Assembly: GCA_029263315.1 (NCBI GenBank)
Contig: JAJCXR010000012.1
Span: 46,551-110,550 of the forward strand
DNA: 64,000 bases
From: Acidobacteriota bacterium
Lineage (GTDB): Bacteria; Acidobacteriota; Thermoanaerobaculia; Multivoradales; J023
Direction: 5' to 3'
The translations under genes were made by a program, and so were the position numbers. Below, in pieces: positions 26,887-36,107 of the stretch (position 1 is its first letter; each line of letters starts with the position of its first letter). The notes beneath the pieces were generated by a model, which saw only the letters and a program-made list of their open reading frames with translations, did not search any database and had not been told where the DNA came from.

Positions 26887-29800
26887 TCAAACGGGGAGAG
26901 CCCTCAAGACATCGCTCAGCACTTCGGCGGAGACATATCGGTCGGCGCTCTTCTTGGCCAGCAGCCGCTCCAACATCGCTCCCCAGGCGGCGTCCAAATC
27001 GGGTCGAAACGTTTGGATCGACGGCGCTGGATCGTTCACGTGCTGCAATACGATGGCCGTTGGATTGTCGCCGCTGAAGGGCTCTTGGCCACTTAGCAGG
27101 GTGAAGGCGATGACACCGAGGGCATAGAGATCGCACCTGCCGTCCAAGGGTTTGCCTTGGATCTGCTCCGGTGCCATGTAGAGGGGCGAGCCGATGACCT
27201 CACCGGTCCGCGTCAGGTTGATGGCGGTGGAGCCGTCGTTGCGACGGGCGATGCCAAAATCGAGCACTTTGACCCGATCACCGTTGACCATGACGTTGCC
27301 CGGTTTCAAGTCGCGATGCACGATCGACATACTGTGGGCCTCCGACAGGGCGGCAGCGATGCCCAAGAGGATGGTCCTCACCCGCTCCGCCGGCATGGGC
27401 TCAGAGGTCTCCAACAGGGTCTCCAGGGAATCCCCCTCGAGAATCTCCATGGTGACGAAGACACCCCCGGGAAAGCGGCCGATGTCGTGCACGCGGACGA
27501 TATTGGGATGGCTCAAGCGCCGACAGATTTGCACCTCGCGGATCAGACGCTGCTCGTCCTCGTTGGAACGTCCGTGGGCCGACGATAGCACCGTCTTGAT
27601 GGCCACCTCTTCGGACAGCACCAGATCCCGGGCTCGATAAACACGGCTCATGCCGCCGCTTCCCAGGTCACCGAGGATCTCGTACCGATCGACCACCACC
27701 TGTCCGGGCACCAACCCCAGGGTAGACAGGGCGGACTGTAGCTCGGAGGTCTGGGGCCGCCGCTGCGGGCTGGGCTCGAGACAGCGGATCAACAGGTCGC
27801 GGATGATCTGAGGGATCGTTTCCGCCACCGCGGACGGCCATCCCACCAAGCTGGGGTCGAGACTCTGCTGCTTCTTCCAATTGGCCGGCAGGCTGGCCTC
27901 GAGCAAGATGACACCCAACCATCCCAAACCGTAGAGATCCGCCGCCGGACCGACGATCCCCCCATCCTGCTGCTCGGGGCTCAGCTGGATATCGCCCGCG
28001 TGCTGCTCGGTGAGGATTTCGCCCAGCCCCATTCCCACCAACTTGGCATGTCCCTCCTCGTCCACCAACACCGTCCGTAGGGATATCCAGCGATGCACTA
28101 ACCCCAATTTGTGGGCCGTTGCCAGGGCATCACAGAGTTGCACGATGATGTTGAGCGCGGCGAGCGGCGGCGGCTGCCTCTCTTTCATCCAGCGGTCGAG
28201 ACGCCGGGCCTTGGTGTGCTCATAGACCAGCATCACATAGTCGCTGGCGTGCACCACTTCGTCCAGCTTCAAGATCGTCTTGTGACGCAGGGTAGAAGCC
28301 CGTTGCATGGCACGCCGGAAGTCCTCAGCCTGACCGCCCACCGTCGCCAAGGGGAAGGAAGCCAAAAGCACCGGCCGCCCTCGGTCGCGCCGATCCTTGG
28401 CGTCGAAGAAGGTGGAGCCGTCCCACCAAGGATCCAGGCGCTGCCCCATATCGAAGGGCAGCTCCAGGTTTTCCGTCCGGCTGGCCGGCAGCCCGATAAT
28501 GCCGCTGATCTCGAAGACCCCGGATGGGACATCGGAGGGCATCTCCTCAGTGCCGTCGAAAAGCCGCGGGAAGGCCTCCGAATCGGCTGGGGATTCCGCT
28601 CCCGGCGGCTCCTCCGAAGCCCGTTTCCTGACCGCTTGGAGCCTCTCCAAGACATCACGAAATCCTGGCCTCGCTTCGTCGATACGTTGATAGTAACCCT
28701 GGGCTTGACGAAAGCTCCCCTTGGCCTCGGCGATGCGCGCTTGGCAATACAAACGATCCGGATCGGGGATCCTGACACCGCTCTGGCGTAGGAAGGCGAA
28801 TCGCTGCTCCGCTTCTTTCAAGTCCCCTTCTTCGATCAGCAGTGGAACCAAGAGCAGAGAAGTGTGGATGTACTCGCGCCGCGACTCGGCCCGTTGCTCG
28901 TCTTGCACCACGGCCCGCAGATTGCGGGTCGCGTCCCCGTTGCAACCCGCCTTGGCGAAGTAGAGCCCCGCCTTATAGGAACGGCCAGCTTTCTCGTAGA
29001 CCTCGGCAGCGGCTTTCGACATGCCCGCCTTGAGGAAAGACTTGACGGCATGGGTGAGGTTCTCAGCCGCCAGATAGTTGCGTCCGGCTTCAGCGAATTG
29101 GCCAGCTTGCCAGTAGAGCTCGGCCGCTTGGGACGGGTTTTCCGCCTTTTCCCAAAGGCGGGCTGCCTGCTCGAGGTTCTCGTCTTCTTGGTAGGCCCAG
29201 GCGGCTGCGTCCAGCTTGCCTTGTTGCTCAAAAATCTGCGCCGCTTCACTGCGCCGGTCGCAATTGAGGTAGATCTCAGCTTTGACCTCGTCATCGACAC
29301 TGGCGCCATGGCTTTCGATGATTTCCAAAGCTCGATCAAAGCGTCCAGCCTGAAGATAGCTGCGGGCCGCAGCGTCATGCTGCCCAGCATCGACAAACAT
29401 GTTGGCGGCGCGGGTCAGCAGACCACAACGGGCTAGCAGACGCGCCGCCTCCCCATGGCGTCCAAGGTTCTCCAGCAGATCAGCCCGCCGCAGGTCTGTC
29501 TGGCGAATCAAACGCTCGATACCCGGCGACGGGTTGTCCTGCCGTTCTGCTTGCAACTGCCCGGAGCGCAGCTCGAGGGCTCGGATGGCGTTGGGTGTCT
29601 CGCCGATCTCAGCGTAGCAATCCGTCGCCTCGTCGAACATCTCCGCTTTTTCGAAGAGGCGCCCTGCCTTGGGCAACATGCCAACTTTGCGGGCCGACTC
29701 CGCCGCCTGACGATACAGACCGGCGCGCTCGAAAAGCGAGCTCGCTTCCTTGTGCTTGTCGTGGGAGCTCAGAAGCTCGGCGGCCTCCTGCAGCAACCCG

Positions 29801-29973
29801 TGCTCTTCGTAGACCTTTGCCGCGGTGTCGTAATCTCCGAGCTGGATGTGACAGTCCGCCTCGGCCCGGAATCGCTTGGCCTTGCGATAGAGCTCGGCAG
29901 CACGCAGAAAGCTACCGTTCTGGTAGTGCTTGTCAGCAAGCTGGTCTTTGCTCTTGAAGACGTTGGAGAGCAT
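26887..29973 (-). CDS. TPR protein with pseudokinase and Ser/Thr protein kinase domains
   Basis: A 1028-residue cytosolic protein. Residues about 1-440 hold a run of TPR-like helical repeats of the A-x-LYxxAG-x-YxxAA type. A kinase-like domain at about 503-750 lacks the catalytic residues: the HRD position reads His-Arg-Trp (627-629) and the DFG position reads GMG near 645-647, so it is a pseudokinase. A second, complete kinase domain at about 763-1025 has GSGGMSRVY, Lys793 in VAIK, HRD at 886-888 and DFG at 905-907. The kinase ends the chain, with no membrane span. A JAK-like pairing of pseudokinase and kinase under a TPR scaffold is unusual for bacteria. Substrate unknown. It lies 42 nt before htrA on the same strand. 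Confidence 0.9.
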   Translation of the reverse strand: MLSNVFKSKDQLADKHYQNGSFLRAAELYRKAKRFRAEADCHIQLGDYDTAAKVYEEHGLLQEAAELLSSHDKHKEASSLFERAGLYRQAAESARKVGMLPKAGRLFEKAEMFDEATDCYAEIGETPNAIRALELRSGQLQAERQDNPSPGIERLIRQTDLRRADLLENLGRHGEAARLLARCGLLTRAANMFVDAGQHDAAARSYLQAGRFDRALEIIESHGASVDDEVKAEIYLNCDRRSEAAQIFEQQGKLDAAAWAYQEDENLEQAARLWEKAENPSQAAELYWQAGQFAEAGRNYLAAENLTHAVKSFLKAGMSKAAAEVYEKAGRSYKAGLYFAKAGCNGDATRNLRAVVQDEQRAESRREYIHTSLLLVPLLIEEGDLKEAEQRFAFLRQSGVRIPDPDRLYCQARIAEAKGSFRQAQGYYQRIDEARPGFRDVLERLQAVRKRASEEPPGAESPADSEAFPRLFDGTEEMPSDVPSGVFEISGIIGLPASRTENLELPFDMGQRLDPWWDGSTFFDAKDRRDRGRPVLLASFPLATVGGQAEDFRRAMQRASTLRHKTILKLDEVVHASDYVMLVYEHTKARRLDRWMKERQPPPLAALNIIVQLCDALATAHKLGLVHRWISLRTVLVDEEGHAKLVGMGLGEILTEQHAGDIQLSPEQQDGGIVGPAADLYGLGWLGVILLEASLPANWKKQQSLDPSLVGWPSAVAETIPQIIRDLLIRCLEPSPQRRPQTSELQSALSTLGLVPGQVVVDRYEILGDLGSGGMSRVYRARDLVLSEEVAIKTVLSSAHGRSNEDEQRLIREVQICRRLSHPNIVRVHDIGRFPGGVFVTMEILEGDSLETLLETSEPMPAERVRTILLGIAAALSEAHSMSIVHRDLKPGNVMVNGDRVKVLDFGIARRNDGSTAINLTRTGEVIGSPLYMAPEQIQGKPLDGRCDLYALGVIAFTLLSGQEPFSGDNPTAIVLQHVNDPAPSIQTFRPDLDAAWGAMLERLLAKKSADRYVSAEVLSDVLRALPV

Positions 29974-30060
29974 GTTCCTCGTTCACGGCCGGCATCGTCG
30001 AGCTTCAATTCTACTGCATTCGGTACGCTTCGCCCTACTGCTTCAACCTGACGCAGCCGA

Positions 30061-30088
30061 CAAAAAAGGGCGGCTCATCGAGCCGCCC
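30061..30088 (-). terminator. Rho-independent terminator of the amino-acid dehydrogenase
   Basis: GGGCGGCTC (30068-30076), loop ATC, GAGCCGCCC (30080-30088) form a perfect 9-bp GC-rich stem. On the minus strand the stem is followed by TTTTTTG (from A-run at 30062-30067), 50 nt after the stop at 30138. This is the clearest intrinsic terminator in the window. Confidence 0.85.
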
Positions 30089-30137
30089 ACTTTCGTGAGA
30101 CACGTTGCCCGTGTCACTCGTTCAAGGACGGATCCGA

Positions 30138-31241
30138 TCAGCGGGAGCGGCGATAGGCCATGGCTTCCGCAACCCGCTGCTTGGCCAAGGAGAGGGCCGC
30201 TTCGGCCGGCATTTGGCTGTGCGCCTTGGCCAGCTCCAGCACCGCCCGGGTATTCTCTTTGACCTTCTCTTCGATGGTCTCAAAGGCTTGCTTCTGGGTG
30301 CCGCCCTTGTATTCCACCGAAGCACAGATGACACCGCCCGCATTGGCGACAAAGTCGGGCACCGACAGGATACCGTTGTCGTGCAGAATGCGCTCCGCCC
30401 GAGCCGTCACCGGAATATTGGCACCCTGAAGTACCAGCTTGCACTTGAGGCGCAAGGCGTTGGTCTCGTCGATGACGTCCGGACGGGCCGCCGGCACGAA
30501 GATGTCGCACGGGATGTCCAGCCAGGCGTTCATGTCCATGACCTCCGCGCCTTCATAGGTGGTGACCTTGCCCGTCTCCTGCTTGATTTTGCAGAGACGC
30601 TCGATATCGAGCCCAGCGGGATCGTAGACCGTGCCATCGAGATCGCTGGCGCCAACCAAAAGGGCGCCCCGCTCTTGTAGGTAGCGAGCTGCGTGGGAAC
30701 CGACATTACCGAAACCTTGGACAACCACCCTGGCGCCTTCGAGGGAAAATCCGGCAAACTCTTGCGCCACTTCGGCGCACACCGCCAAGCCGTAGCCGGT
30801 GGCCCCGATCTGATCGAGGGGAATTCCACCGAGGACCTTCGAAAGGCCCACGGAGCGACCTATTTCATCACGCACCCAGGCCATGGCCACCTCGTCGGTG
30901 CCCATATCCGGACCCGGAATGTAGCCGGTCATCGACTCCATGGCGCGGGCAAACTGGCGAATCAAAGTTTCCTTGTTGGGGGAAGAAGGATCGGCGAGGA
31001 TCGCCGACTTGCCACCACCGTGGGGAATTCCTGCCAGCGCGTTCTTCCAAGTCATGGCCCGAGCCAAGCGGAAAACCTCGGCAGTGGATACGTCTTTGGC
31101 CATTCGGATACCGCCGATGGCGGGTCCGGCGGAGATGTTGTCGATGACAATGATGCCCTTGAGACCGCTGCGGGGCTCGTAGATGTACACGATCTTCTCG
31201 GGACCGTACTCGTCCGCGAATTCGTCAAAACTCCTGACCAT
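30138..31241 (-). CDS. Glu/Leu/Phe/Val dehydrogenase family oxidoreductase
   Basis: A 367-residue NAD(P)-dependent amino-acid dehydrogenase. The dimerisation domain has GPAIGGIRM (residues about 40-48) and GIPHGGGKSAI (about 74-84), where the lysine is catalytic; the Rossmann domain has GFGNVGSHAA near 195. Length and the GGGKSAI motif are closest to leucine dehydrogenases, although the PHGGGKSAI variant also fits glutamate-type enzymes; substrate cannot be settled by eye. The minus-strand ATG at 31241 has AAAGGAG about 8 nt upstream, and a strong terminator lies 50 nt beyond the stop, so this looks like a single-gene transcript. Role: catabolic deamination of a branched-chain or related amino acid. 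Confidence 0.9.
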   Translation of the reverse strand: MVRSFDEFADEYGPEKIVYIYEPRSGLKGIIVIDNISAGPAIGGIRMAKDVSTAEVFRLARAMTWKNALAGIPHGGGKSAILADPSSPNKETLIRQFARAMESMTGYIPGPDMGTDEVAMAWVRDEIGRSVGLSKVLGGIPLDQIGATGYGLAVCAEVAQEFAGFSLEGARVVVQGFGNVGSHAARYLQERGALLVGASDLDGTVYDPAGLDIERLCKIKQETGKVTTYEGAEVMDMNAWLDIPCDIFVPAARPDVIDETNALRLKCKLVLQGANIPVTARAERILHDNGILSVPDFVANAGGVICASVEYKGGTQKQAFETIEEKVKENTRAVLELAKAHSQMPAEAALSLAKQRVAEAMAYRRSR

Positions 31242-31452
31242 TCGTCGTATCTCCTTTATTTAAGCGCGCAAGAATTCGCCAAAGCGGACCTCGGCCCGCA
31301 TAGATTTTCTTCGATTCCAACAACAATGCGGCAGCCTCGATCAACGGGTCTGGCTCGTCCCATGAGGCTCTTTCAAGTGCAGCGAACCTAAAAAGGACCG
31401 CGCCTTGGGGGCTAAGGACTTCGAGCGTCGACAGTAGAGGCGGTTTCGGCAA
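31225..31452 (-). CDS. Doubtful small hypothetical ORF
   Basis: A 75-codon open frame ending 16 nt inside the dehydrogenase start. The start would be TTG and no ribosome site is evident. The middle (LIEAAALLLESKKIYAGRGP) has a normal coding look, but nothing is recognised. It may be a leader ORF or simply an open frame. Confidence 0.2.
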   Translation of the reverse strand: MPKPPLLSTLEVLSPQGAVLFRFAALERASWDEPDPLIEAAALLLESKKIYAGRGPLWRILARLNKGDTTNGQEF

Positions 31453-31606
31453 CCCACTCCGAACGGAGCCGGTTCTTCAGGTGCACCTAAGATTATCAGG
31501 GAATTGCCTAGAATCCCATCACCCTGCCGCCAACCGATGCCGATATGGATGCCGAAACGGACTGGAGCTACTCATCACCCCCCCTGGACGGGTCAAGACC
31601 AAGGGG
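31242..31606. other. Intergenic region between the dehydrogenase and the PilZ protein
   Basis: 365 bases. Apart from the doubtful 75-codon frame and the ribosome site AAAGGAG before the dehydrogenase ATG, I see no gene, clear hairpin or promoter. Both flanking genes run on the minus strand, so the dehydrogenase promoter must lie here. Confidence 0.55.
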
Positions 31607-32422
31607 CTATTGCGGTGTCTGCTCCAATAGAAGCCGGGTGGCCATTTGAATGATCATATCGTGATTCGGCGACTTCTTGATGAAAGCCAGGCCAAGGGAG
31701 TCCCCCTGCCGCCACGCCACACGGCCGCCCAGGCGGACCTCGTTCTCTCGGATGGAGAGGAACAGGACGACATCGTCTCCCACTTCCCAGACCTCTGGCG
31801 CCTGCCGGATACAAACACCACCCAACGACAGATTCTCCAACAGGACGGAATGCTGCACCCCGTCTTCCCGTCGCAGGATCACCTCGTTGCTGCAACGAAT
31901 CCGGATCTCGCGACGCCTTCCAAGCTCTAGCGTCGATGCCAAGTTTGCGCTGTGGCGCCGAGCCGCTGCCAGCTGCAGCTTATGGAAGACATGGGCGTGA
32001 TCGTCGAGGAAGAGCAGGAGATCCGTTCGCGTGATTTTGAGCAAGCGACAGGCCTCGGTGGCCCTCACCGAAGCTGCATGTCGGCCATCGACGAAAAGTC
32101 CCAGCTCACCAAAGAAATCGCCCTCTCCCAAGCGCGCCAACAAGTGGACAGGACTGCCGATGGCATCGCGAAAGACCACCACAGCCCCCTCGGCGACGAC
32201 AAAAAAGGCTTCCGACGCTCTGCCTTCCTGCAGTATGAGGCGCTGCGCCGGCACGCTCAGCTCGACAAACCATTCCGCCAAGCGCTGCAACTCTCCATCG
32301 TCCAGATCCTGGAAGAGCTCCACCGCTTTCAGATCCGGCAGATTCGCTTGCCGCTTGAGAACTTTGAAGGGTCCCATGGCCTCCCCCGTCGCGAGAATAT
32401 TCCGAGGCTCATCCTCGTTCAA
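31607..32422 (-). CDS. Cyclic-nucleotide-binding-like plus PilZ domain regulator
   Basis: A 271-residue protein with a cNMP-binding (Crp-like sensor) domain at about 40-140, ending with GDFFGELGLF and ASVRATEACRLLKI, the phosphate-binding cassette position. A PilZ-like domain follows at about 165-260: RRREIRIRC then LENLSLGGVCI. In PilZ the second motif is usually DxSxxG; here it is N-L-S-L-G, so c-di-GMP binding is plausible but one residue differs. There is no DNA-binding helix-turn-helix. It probably couples a nucleotide signal to c-di-GMP, alongside the PAS-GGDEF-EAL gene in this window. The start is TTG at 32422; an ATG at 32377 (MGPFKVL) is an alternative. Confidence 0.8.
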   Translation of the reverse strand: MNEDEPRNILATGEAMGPFKVLKRQANLPDLKAVELFQDLDDGELQRLAEWFVELSVPAQRLILQEGRASEAFFVVAEGAVVVFRDAIGSPVHLLARLGEGDFFGELGLFVDGRHAASVRATEACRLLKITRTDLLLFLDDHAHVFHKLQLAAARRHSANLASTLELGRRREIRIRCSNEVILRREDGVQHSVLLENLSLGGVCIRQAPEVWEVGDDVVLFLSIRENEVRLGGRVAWRQGDSLGLAFIKKSPNHDMIIQMATRLLLEQTPQ

Positions 32423-32568
32423 TGCCTTCTGCAGGATTTCTCTGTCGAAGCCCTATTGTAGCAATCCTCTTTGCAGGACGCCGCCACACATCTCAGAAAA
32501 GGACGTCACAGAGGCCCCATGCCTCCGAGGGGTTGCGGTGGGCCGATGACCGCACCGCGTTCGCCGCC

Positions 32569-34365
32569 TCATTCCAGCGGCGCCACCAGCGCCATCTCGT
32601 CGTCCGTGGGCTGGAATACAGTGACGGCAAAAGCTCCCGGCCCGACATGGGTACCGATACCCGGCCCGATCTCACTCTGCCAGAGCTCCAACACATTGAA
32701 AGATTGCGCTACGATTTGGCGCAAATGGTCCGCTTGAACCGGCGAGTTGGCATGGCTGACCGCCACGATCACCGGGCGGGAAGCGTCTAGACGTTGCCCC
32801 AGTTGCTGCGCCATGACGTCCAAGGCCTTCCGCCGCCGCCGCACCTTGTCGATGGCCACCACCTCACCCTCTTCGATACTGAGCAGCGGCTTGATGCCCA
32901 GCAGGTCGCCGAAGAAGGCCTGCACCTTGCCCACCCGACCGCCGCGGTTCAGGTAGTCGAGGGTCGCCAAGACCGCCAAGGTGACGATCCGAGGCGACAT
33001 CTGCCGCATCCGCTGGGCGATTTCATCGGCTGCCATACCCCTGGCCCCCATGCGGGCAGCAAAAAGCGCCAAGAGCCCCAAAGCCATGCCGATCTGCTGC
33101 GAATCCACCACTTCGATGTGTCGCTCCGGCAGTTCCTCTTGCAGCACCTCACGGGCTTGGCAACCCAAATCGAAAAGCGACGACGTCTTGGAGGAAACAT
33201 GCAAGGCCACGACATCGCTGCGCTGACAGGTCCGACGATAGACTTCGAGCACATCTTCCGCGGTGGGTGGCTGGGTCTCCGGGTGGGCGACCTGCTGCTC
33301 GAGAATGCGATAGAAATCACGCGGTTTGATATCGATGCGATCACGGTAGATTTTCTGTCCGAAACGCACTTTGGCCGGAATCACCGCCACCGCATGGGCC
33401 CTCGCCTGCTCTATCGAAAGATCCGATGCGGAATCGGTGATGATGCGCACCATCGCCGCAACTTCGAGGCGCTGGACGGCCCCGCGCTCTTCCAGCTCGA
33501 GAAGGGCTTGCACGACATCCCCGTCGGTGACGCCGAAGGTATCGAGGGCCTCCTGCAACATGGCCCCTTGACGCGCCGCCTGCAGCACTTGCTGCTGCAT
33601 CGTCGGCAAGCTATCGCTGTCCTGGATATCCTCGACCAGCTTGAGGCGGGACTGAGGATCGGGGTATTGGCCTAAGGAGTCCTGGATGGCGGCATTGATC
33701 AAGGCGTTGAGATCTTCGCGGATCTGGCGACTCGGATCCGGCGGCTCGCTGTCGAGCTCGAGCACGATGCGAAACGGTCCTTCGTGGCGCCGCGCCAGAC
33801 GGCAGAACGCCTTGAGGCCATAGACCCGGCCCGCCTGTGCCGCGATGACGTTACCGCGAACGAAGTGGATGGAGCCCTGCTCGAGCTCAATGCGGCCGGA
33901 CAGCAGCGCCCGGTGCAGAGTCCGCACCAATTCCAACAGCGGCTTCTGCGCCAAATCATCCACCAAAGCCTCGAGGGCCGCATCGGTGGCGATGCCGATC
34001 TCCCGACCGATCAACACCAGGCGCAGACGACGAATCAGCTCGTCATTGTCCAGATCTCGCGCCACCAGGAAGACCACCTCGGACGACAGCTCGTGCTCGT
34101 CGTCTGGATGCTCCCCCAGCAGCACCAACGTACGATCCATGCCGGACGCTTGGCGGGTCAGCTCGGCGAGGATCGAGGCATCGCCGAAGCGGGCCAGGCC
34201 AACCGGCGCCACAATCACCGCCGGCCCCAACCCCTGCGCAAAACGAACCCCCTCTTCGCCACTGGTGGCAGGGACGACTTCGTAACCTTCCGAGGCCAGG
34301 CCACGGCAGACCTCTCGGCGTCGCTCCTCCTCGGGTTCGACAATCAAGACGGCGGGGCGGGTCAT
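32569..34365 (-). CDS. Degenerate receiver-PATAN-DegV fusion protein
   Basis: A 598-residue protein, start at ATG 34365 with GGAG upstream; a longer frame adds nine codons. The N-terminal domain (about 4-120) has a response-regulator shape (LIVEPEEERR...) but the phosphoacceptor Asp is absent from the GPAVIVAPVGL strand. Residues about 135-215 resemble a PATAN/DUF4388 domain (LLSGRIELEQGSIHFVRG). Residues about 305-598 form a DegV-type fatty-acid-binding domain: IITDSASDLS, DIKPRDFY, HVSSKTSSLF, LDYLNRGGRVGK. DegV (FakB) proteins carry fatty acids for a kinase in Gram-positives; fusion to signalling domains is unusual. No FakA gene lies here. Confidence 0.8.
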   Translation of the reverse strand: MTRPAVLIVEPEEERRREVCRGLASEGYEVVPATSGEEGVRFAQGLGPAVIVAPVGLARFGDASILAELTRQASGMDRTLVLLGEHPDDEHELSSEVVFLVARDLDNDELIRRLRLVLIGREIGIATDAALEALVDDLAQKPLLELVRTLHRALLSGRIELEQGSIHFVRGNVIAAQAGRVYGLKAFCRLARRHEGPFRIVLELDSEPPDPSRQIREDLNALINAAIQDSLGQYPDPQSRLKLVEDIQDSDSLPTMQQQVLQAARQGAMLQEALDTFGVTDGDVVQALLELEERGAVQRLEVAAMVRIITDSASDLSIEQARAHAVAVIPAKVRFGQKIYRDRIDIKPRDFYRILEQQVAHPETQPPTAEDVLEVYRRTCQRSDVVALHVSSKTSSLFDLGCQAREVLQEELPERHIEVVDSQQIGMALGLLALFAARMGARGMAADEIAQRMRQMSPRIVTLAVLATLDYLNRGGRVGKVQAFFGDLLGIKPLLSIEEGEVVAIDKVRRRRKALDVMAQQLGQRLDASRPVIVAVSHANSPVQADHLRQIVAQSFNVLELWQSEIGPGIGTHVGPGAFAVTVFQPTDDEMALVAPLE

Positions 34366-34483
34366 ACATTTCTCCGCAAACAAGGGGGGCATTGATACAT
34401 CACATCTTTCCTATTCCGGTGGCCTCCACCGCATGCCCCCCACCCTGGGAAACGAGGCTACCGGGGCCTCAGGTCCCGGAGCG

Positions 34484-35989
34484 TCAACGAACACGGGGAT
34501 GGAGCAGTCGAAAGACTCCGATCAGGCTTTGCGGCGCATGACCGCTCGACTGCCAACGACTTTTACCCGCCACCAAACTGAGGATCATCTCCTGCTTTTC
34601 CGGCTGCTGGGCGACGAGCACCCCAGCCGTCGCCGATCGCGTCGTTTCGAGACGCTCGATCAAACCGCTGATCAGCTCTCGATCTTCGGCATCTTCGAGC
34701 CATAACAGGACTCCGGCGCACAGGGAGAGAATTCCTTCCACCTGCGTCTTGACCTCCGGGCTCAGAATCTGGACGTGCAACGACAGACTACCCAACTCGG
34801 TTTCGAACGTGGCGCTGCCGCCCTGCCGCAACTTGACCTGCTCCACCAGCTTGGGCAAGTTGACCAACTGTCGATAGCCGGGAACGCTCTCCAGCAAGCG
34901 CCGCAGATGTGGCCACACCTTCGGCTCCACCAGTAGGAGATAGGGCAGATTGTGGGACTCGAATCCGGCCTCCGTCGCAGCGCTCAACAGGTTGCTCAGC
35001 GCCATGTCGAGGACGACGCTGGAAGAGATCTCGGTCGTTGTCATGAATTGCTCGCCGGGTTTCTTGGCCGGCGCCAGGGCGCCGTGCTCGACCAACCAAG
35101 CGACCGCCAGACGCACCTTGGACGGCGCCGCAGAAATCTCGACGATTAGATCGAAGAGTCTGCCCGCCTGACCCTGCAGACGCTCGAAGACCTGGGCCAC
35201 CGGAATCTCCGACAATTCGGGGTCGAGCTCGGGCAAGGTGTCGACCAGGAGCTCCAGGGGCACACCCGTCTCCGGCAAGTGCTCCTGACGCTTTTTCAGC
35301 TCATCCTCCAGCCAGGCCGAAGCCATCAGCACCTCAGGAATCGGGATGCTTTCCTGGGCATCATCGGCTTTGGCCAAGGAGTCGTCGGTGGTCAAGCGGA
35401 AATGCCCCGATTTCAGATCGAGCAAGGCCAGCAAGGCATCGCGGCCCCGGAGCCTTTGGTAGCGGGCCGATGTGACCCGACCGCCGGACACTTCGACCTG
35501 TCCGATACCCTGCGGGCTGCGAATCGTCAGCTCACCGCTCTTACCGGACTGCTGAACGAACTGCATGAGCTCCCAAGGGGGATGATTGCCCAAATCCCCT
35601 TGCATGAGGGCCGGCGAGGCATCGCGGCTGCCCAGTAGACGGCCGACGCGGATCAACAGCTCTTCCAGGTCCACCGGCTGACTGAGAAGCTCGTCGGCAC
35701 CGGCTCGCAGGGTGGCCACCCGCTGGCGGGCCTGGGTCTCCGACGACAGGGCGATAATAGGAACGGAGCGGGTCTCCGCTCGGTGGCGCAAGGTCTGAAT
35801 GACCTCCAGCCCGGGGGAGGATGGCAGCTCCATCTTGAGAAGCACCAAGTCAACCCCTCCGGCAACGGCCAGCTCGATACCCCGAGCCGCTTCCGGAGTC
35901 GATTCGACGACATGACCGGCAACGTGCAGGCGGTCTTCGAGGACCGCTGCAAATACGGAATCGTCTTCGATGATCAGAATCTTGGCCAC
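34484..35989 (-). CDS. Pseudo-receiver plus PATAN/DUF4388 domain protein
   Basis: A 501-residue protein. The receiver (about 1-120) opens with acidic residues Glu8, Asp9 and Asp10, but the phosphoacceptor position is Lys52 (DLVLLKMELP) and the conserved C-terminal Lys is Gln104 (LLSQPVD). It therefore cannot be phosphorylated in the usual way. A PATAN/DUF4388 domain follows at about 130-210 (GNHPPWELMQFVQQSGKSG, then GGRVTSARY). The last 290 residues are not recognised. The gene is 118 nt upstream of the DegV fusion protein on the same strand; both carry a degenerate receiver and a PATAN domain, so they may act together. Known roles for PATAN proteins include gliding and gene-regulation scaffolds. 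Confidence 0.75.
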   Translation of the reverse strand: MAKILIIEDDSVFAAVLEDRLHVAGHVVESTPEAARGIELAVAGGVDLVLLKMELPSSPGLEVIQTLRHRAETRSVPIIALSSETQARQRVATLRAGADELLSQPVDLEELLIRVGRLLGSRDASPALMQGDLGNHPPWELMQFVQQSGKSGELTIRSPQGIGQVEVSGGRVTSARYQRLRGRDALLALLDLKSGHFRLTTDDSLAKADDAQESIPIPEVLMASAWLEDELKKRQEHLPETGVPLELLVDTLPELDPELSEIPVAQVFERLQGQAGRLFDLIVEISAAPSKVRLAVAWLVEHGALAPAKKPGEQFMTTTEISSSVVLDMALSNLLSAATEAGFESHNLPYLLLVEPKVWPHLRRLLESVPGYRQLVNLPKLVEQVKLRQGGSATFETELGSLSLHVQILSPEVKTQVEGILSLCAGVLLWLEDAEDRELISGLIERLETTRSATAGVLVAQQPEKQEMILSLVAGKSRWQSSGHAPQSLIGVFRLLHPRVR

Positions 35990-36107
35990 TCGATGTCCTC
36001 GTCAGTAAGATCCCTGGACGCCAAACGCCGGGCGAGGACCCGGCTACGGTAGAACCTAGAACGAGACGCCTCGGCGGTCCGTGGGTGAGGTGCCGAGTCG
36101 AGCCCCG

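Noticed and set aside
31225..31452. Small gene upstream of the amino-acid dehydrogenase treated as real
   Set aside because: TTG start without ribosome site and 16-nt overlap with the dehydrogenase start; listed only with low confidence.
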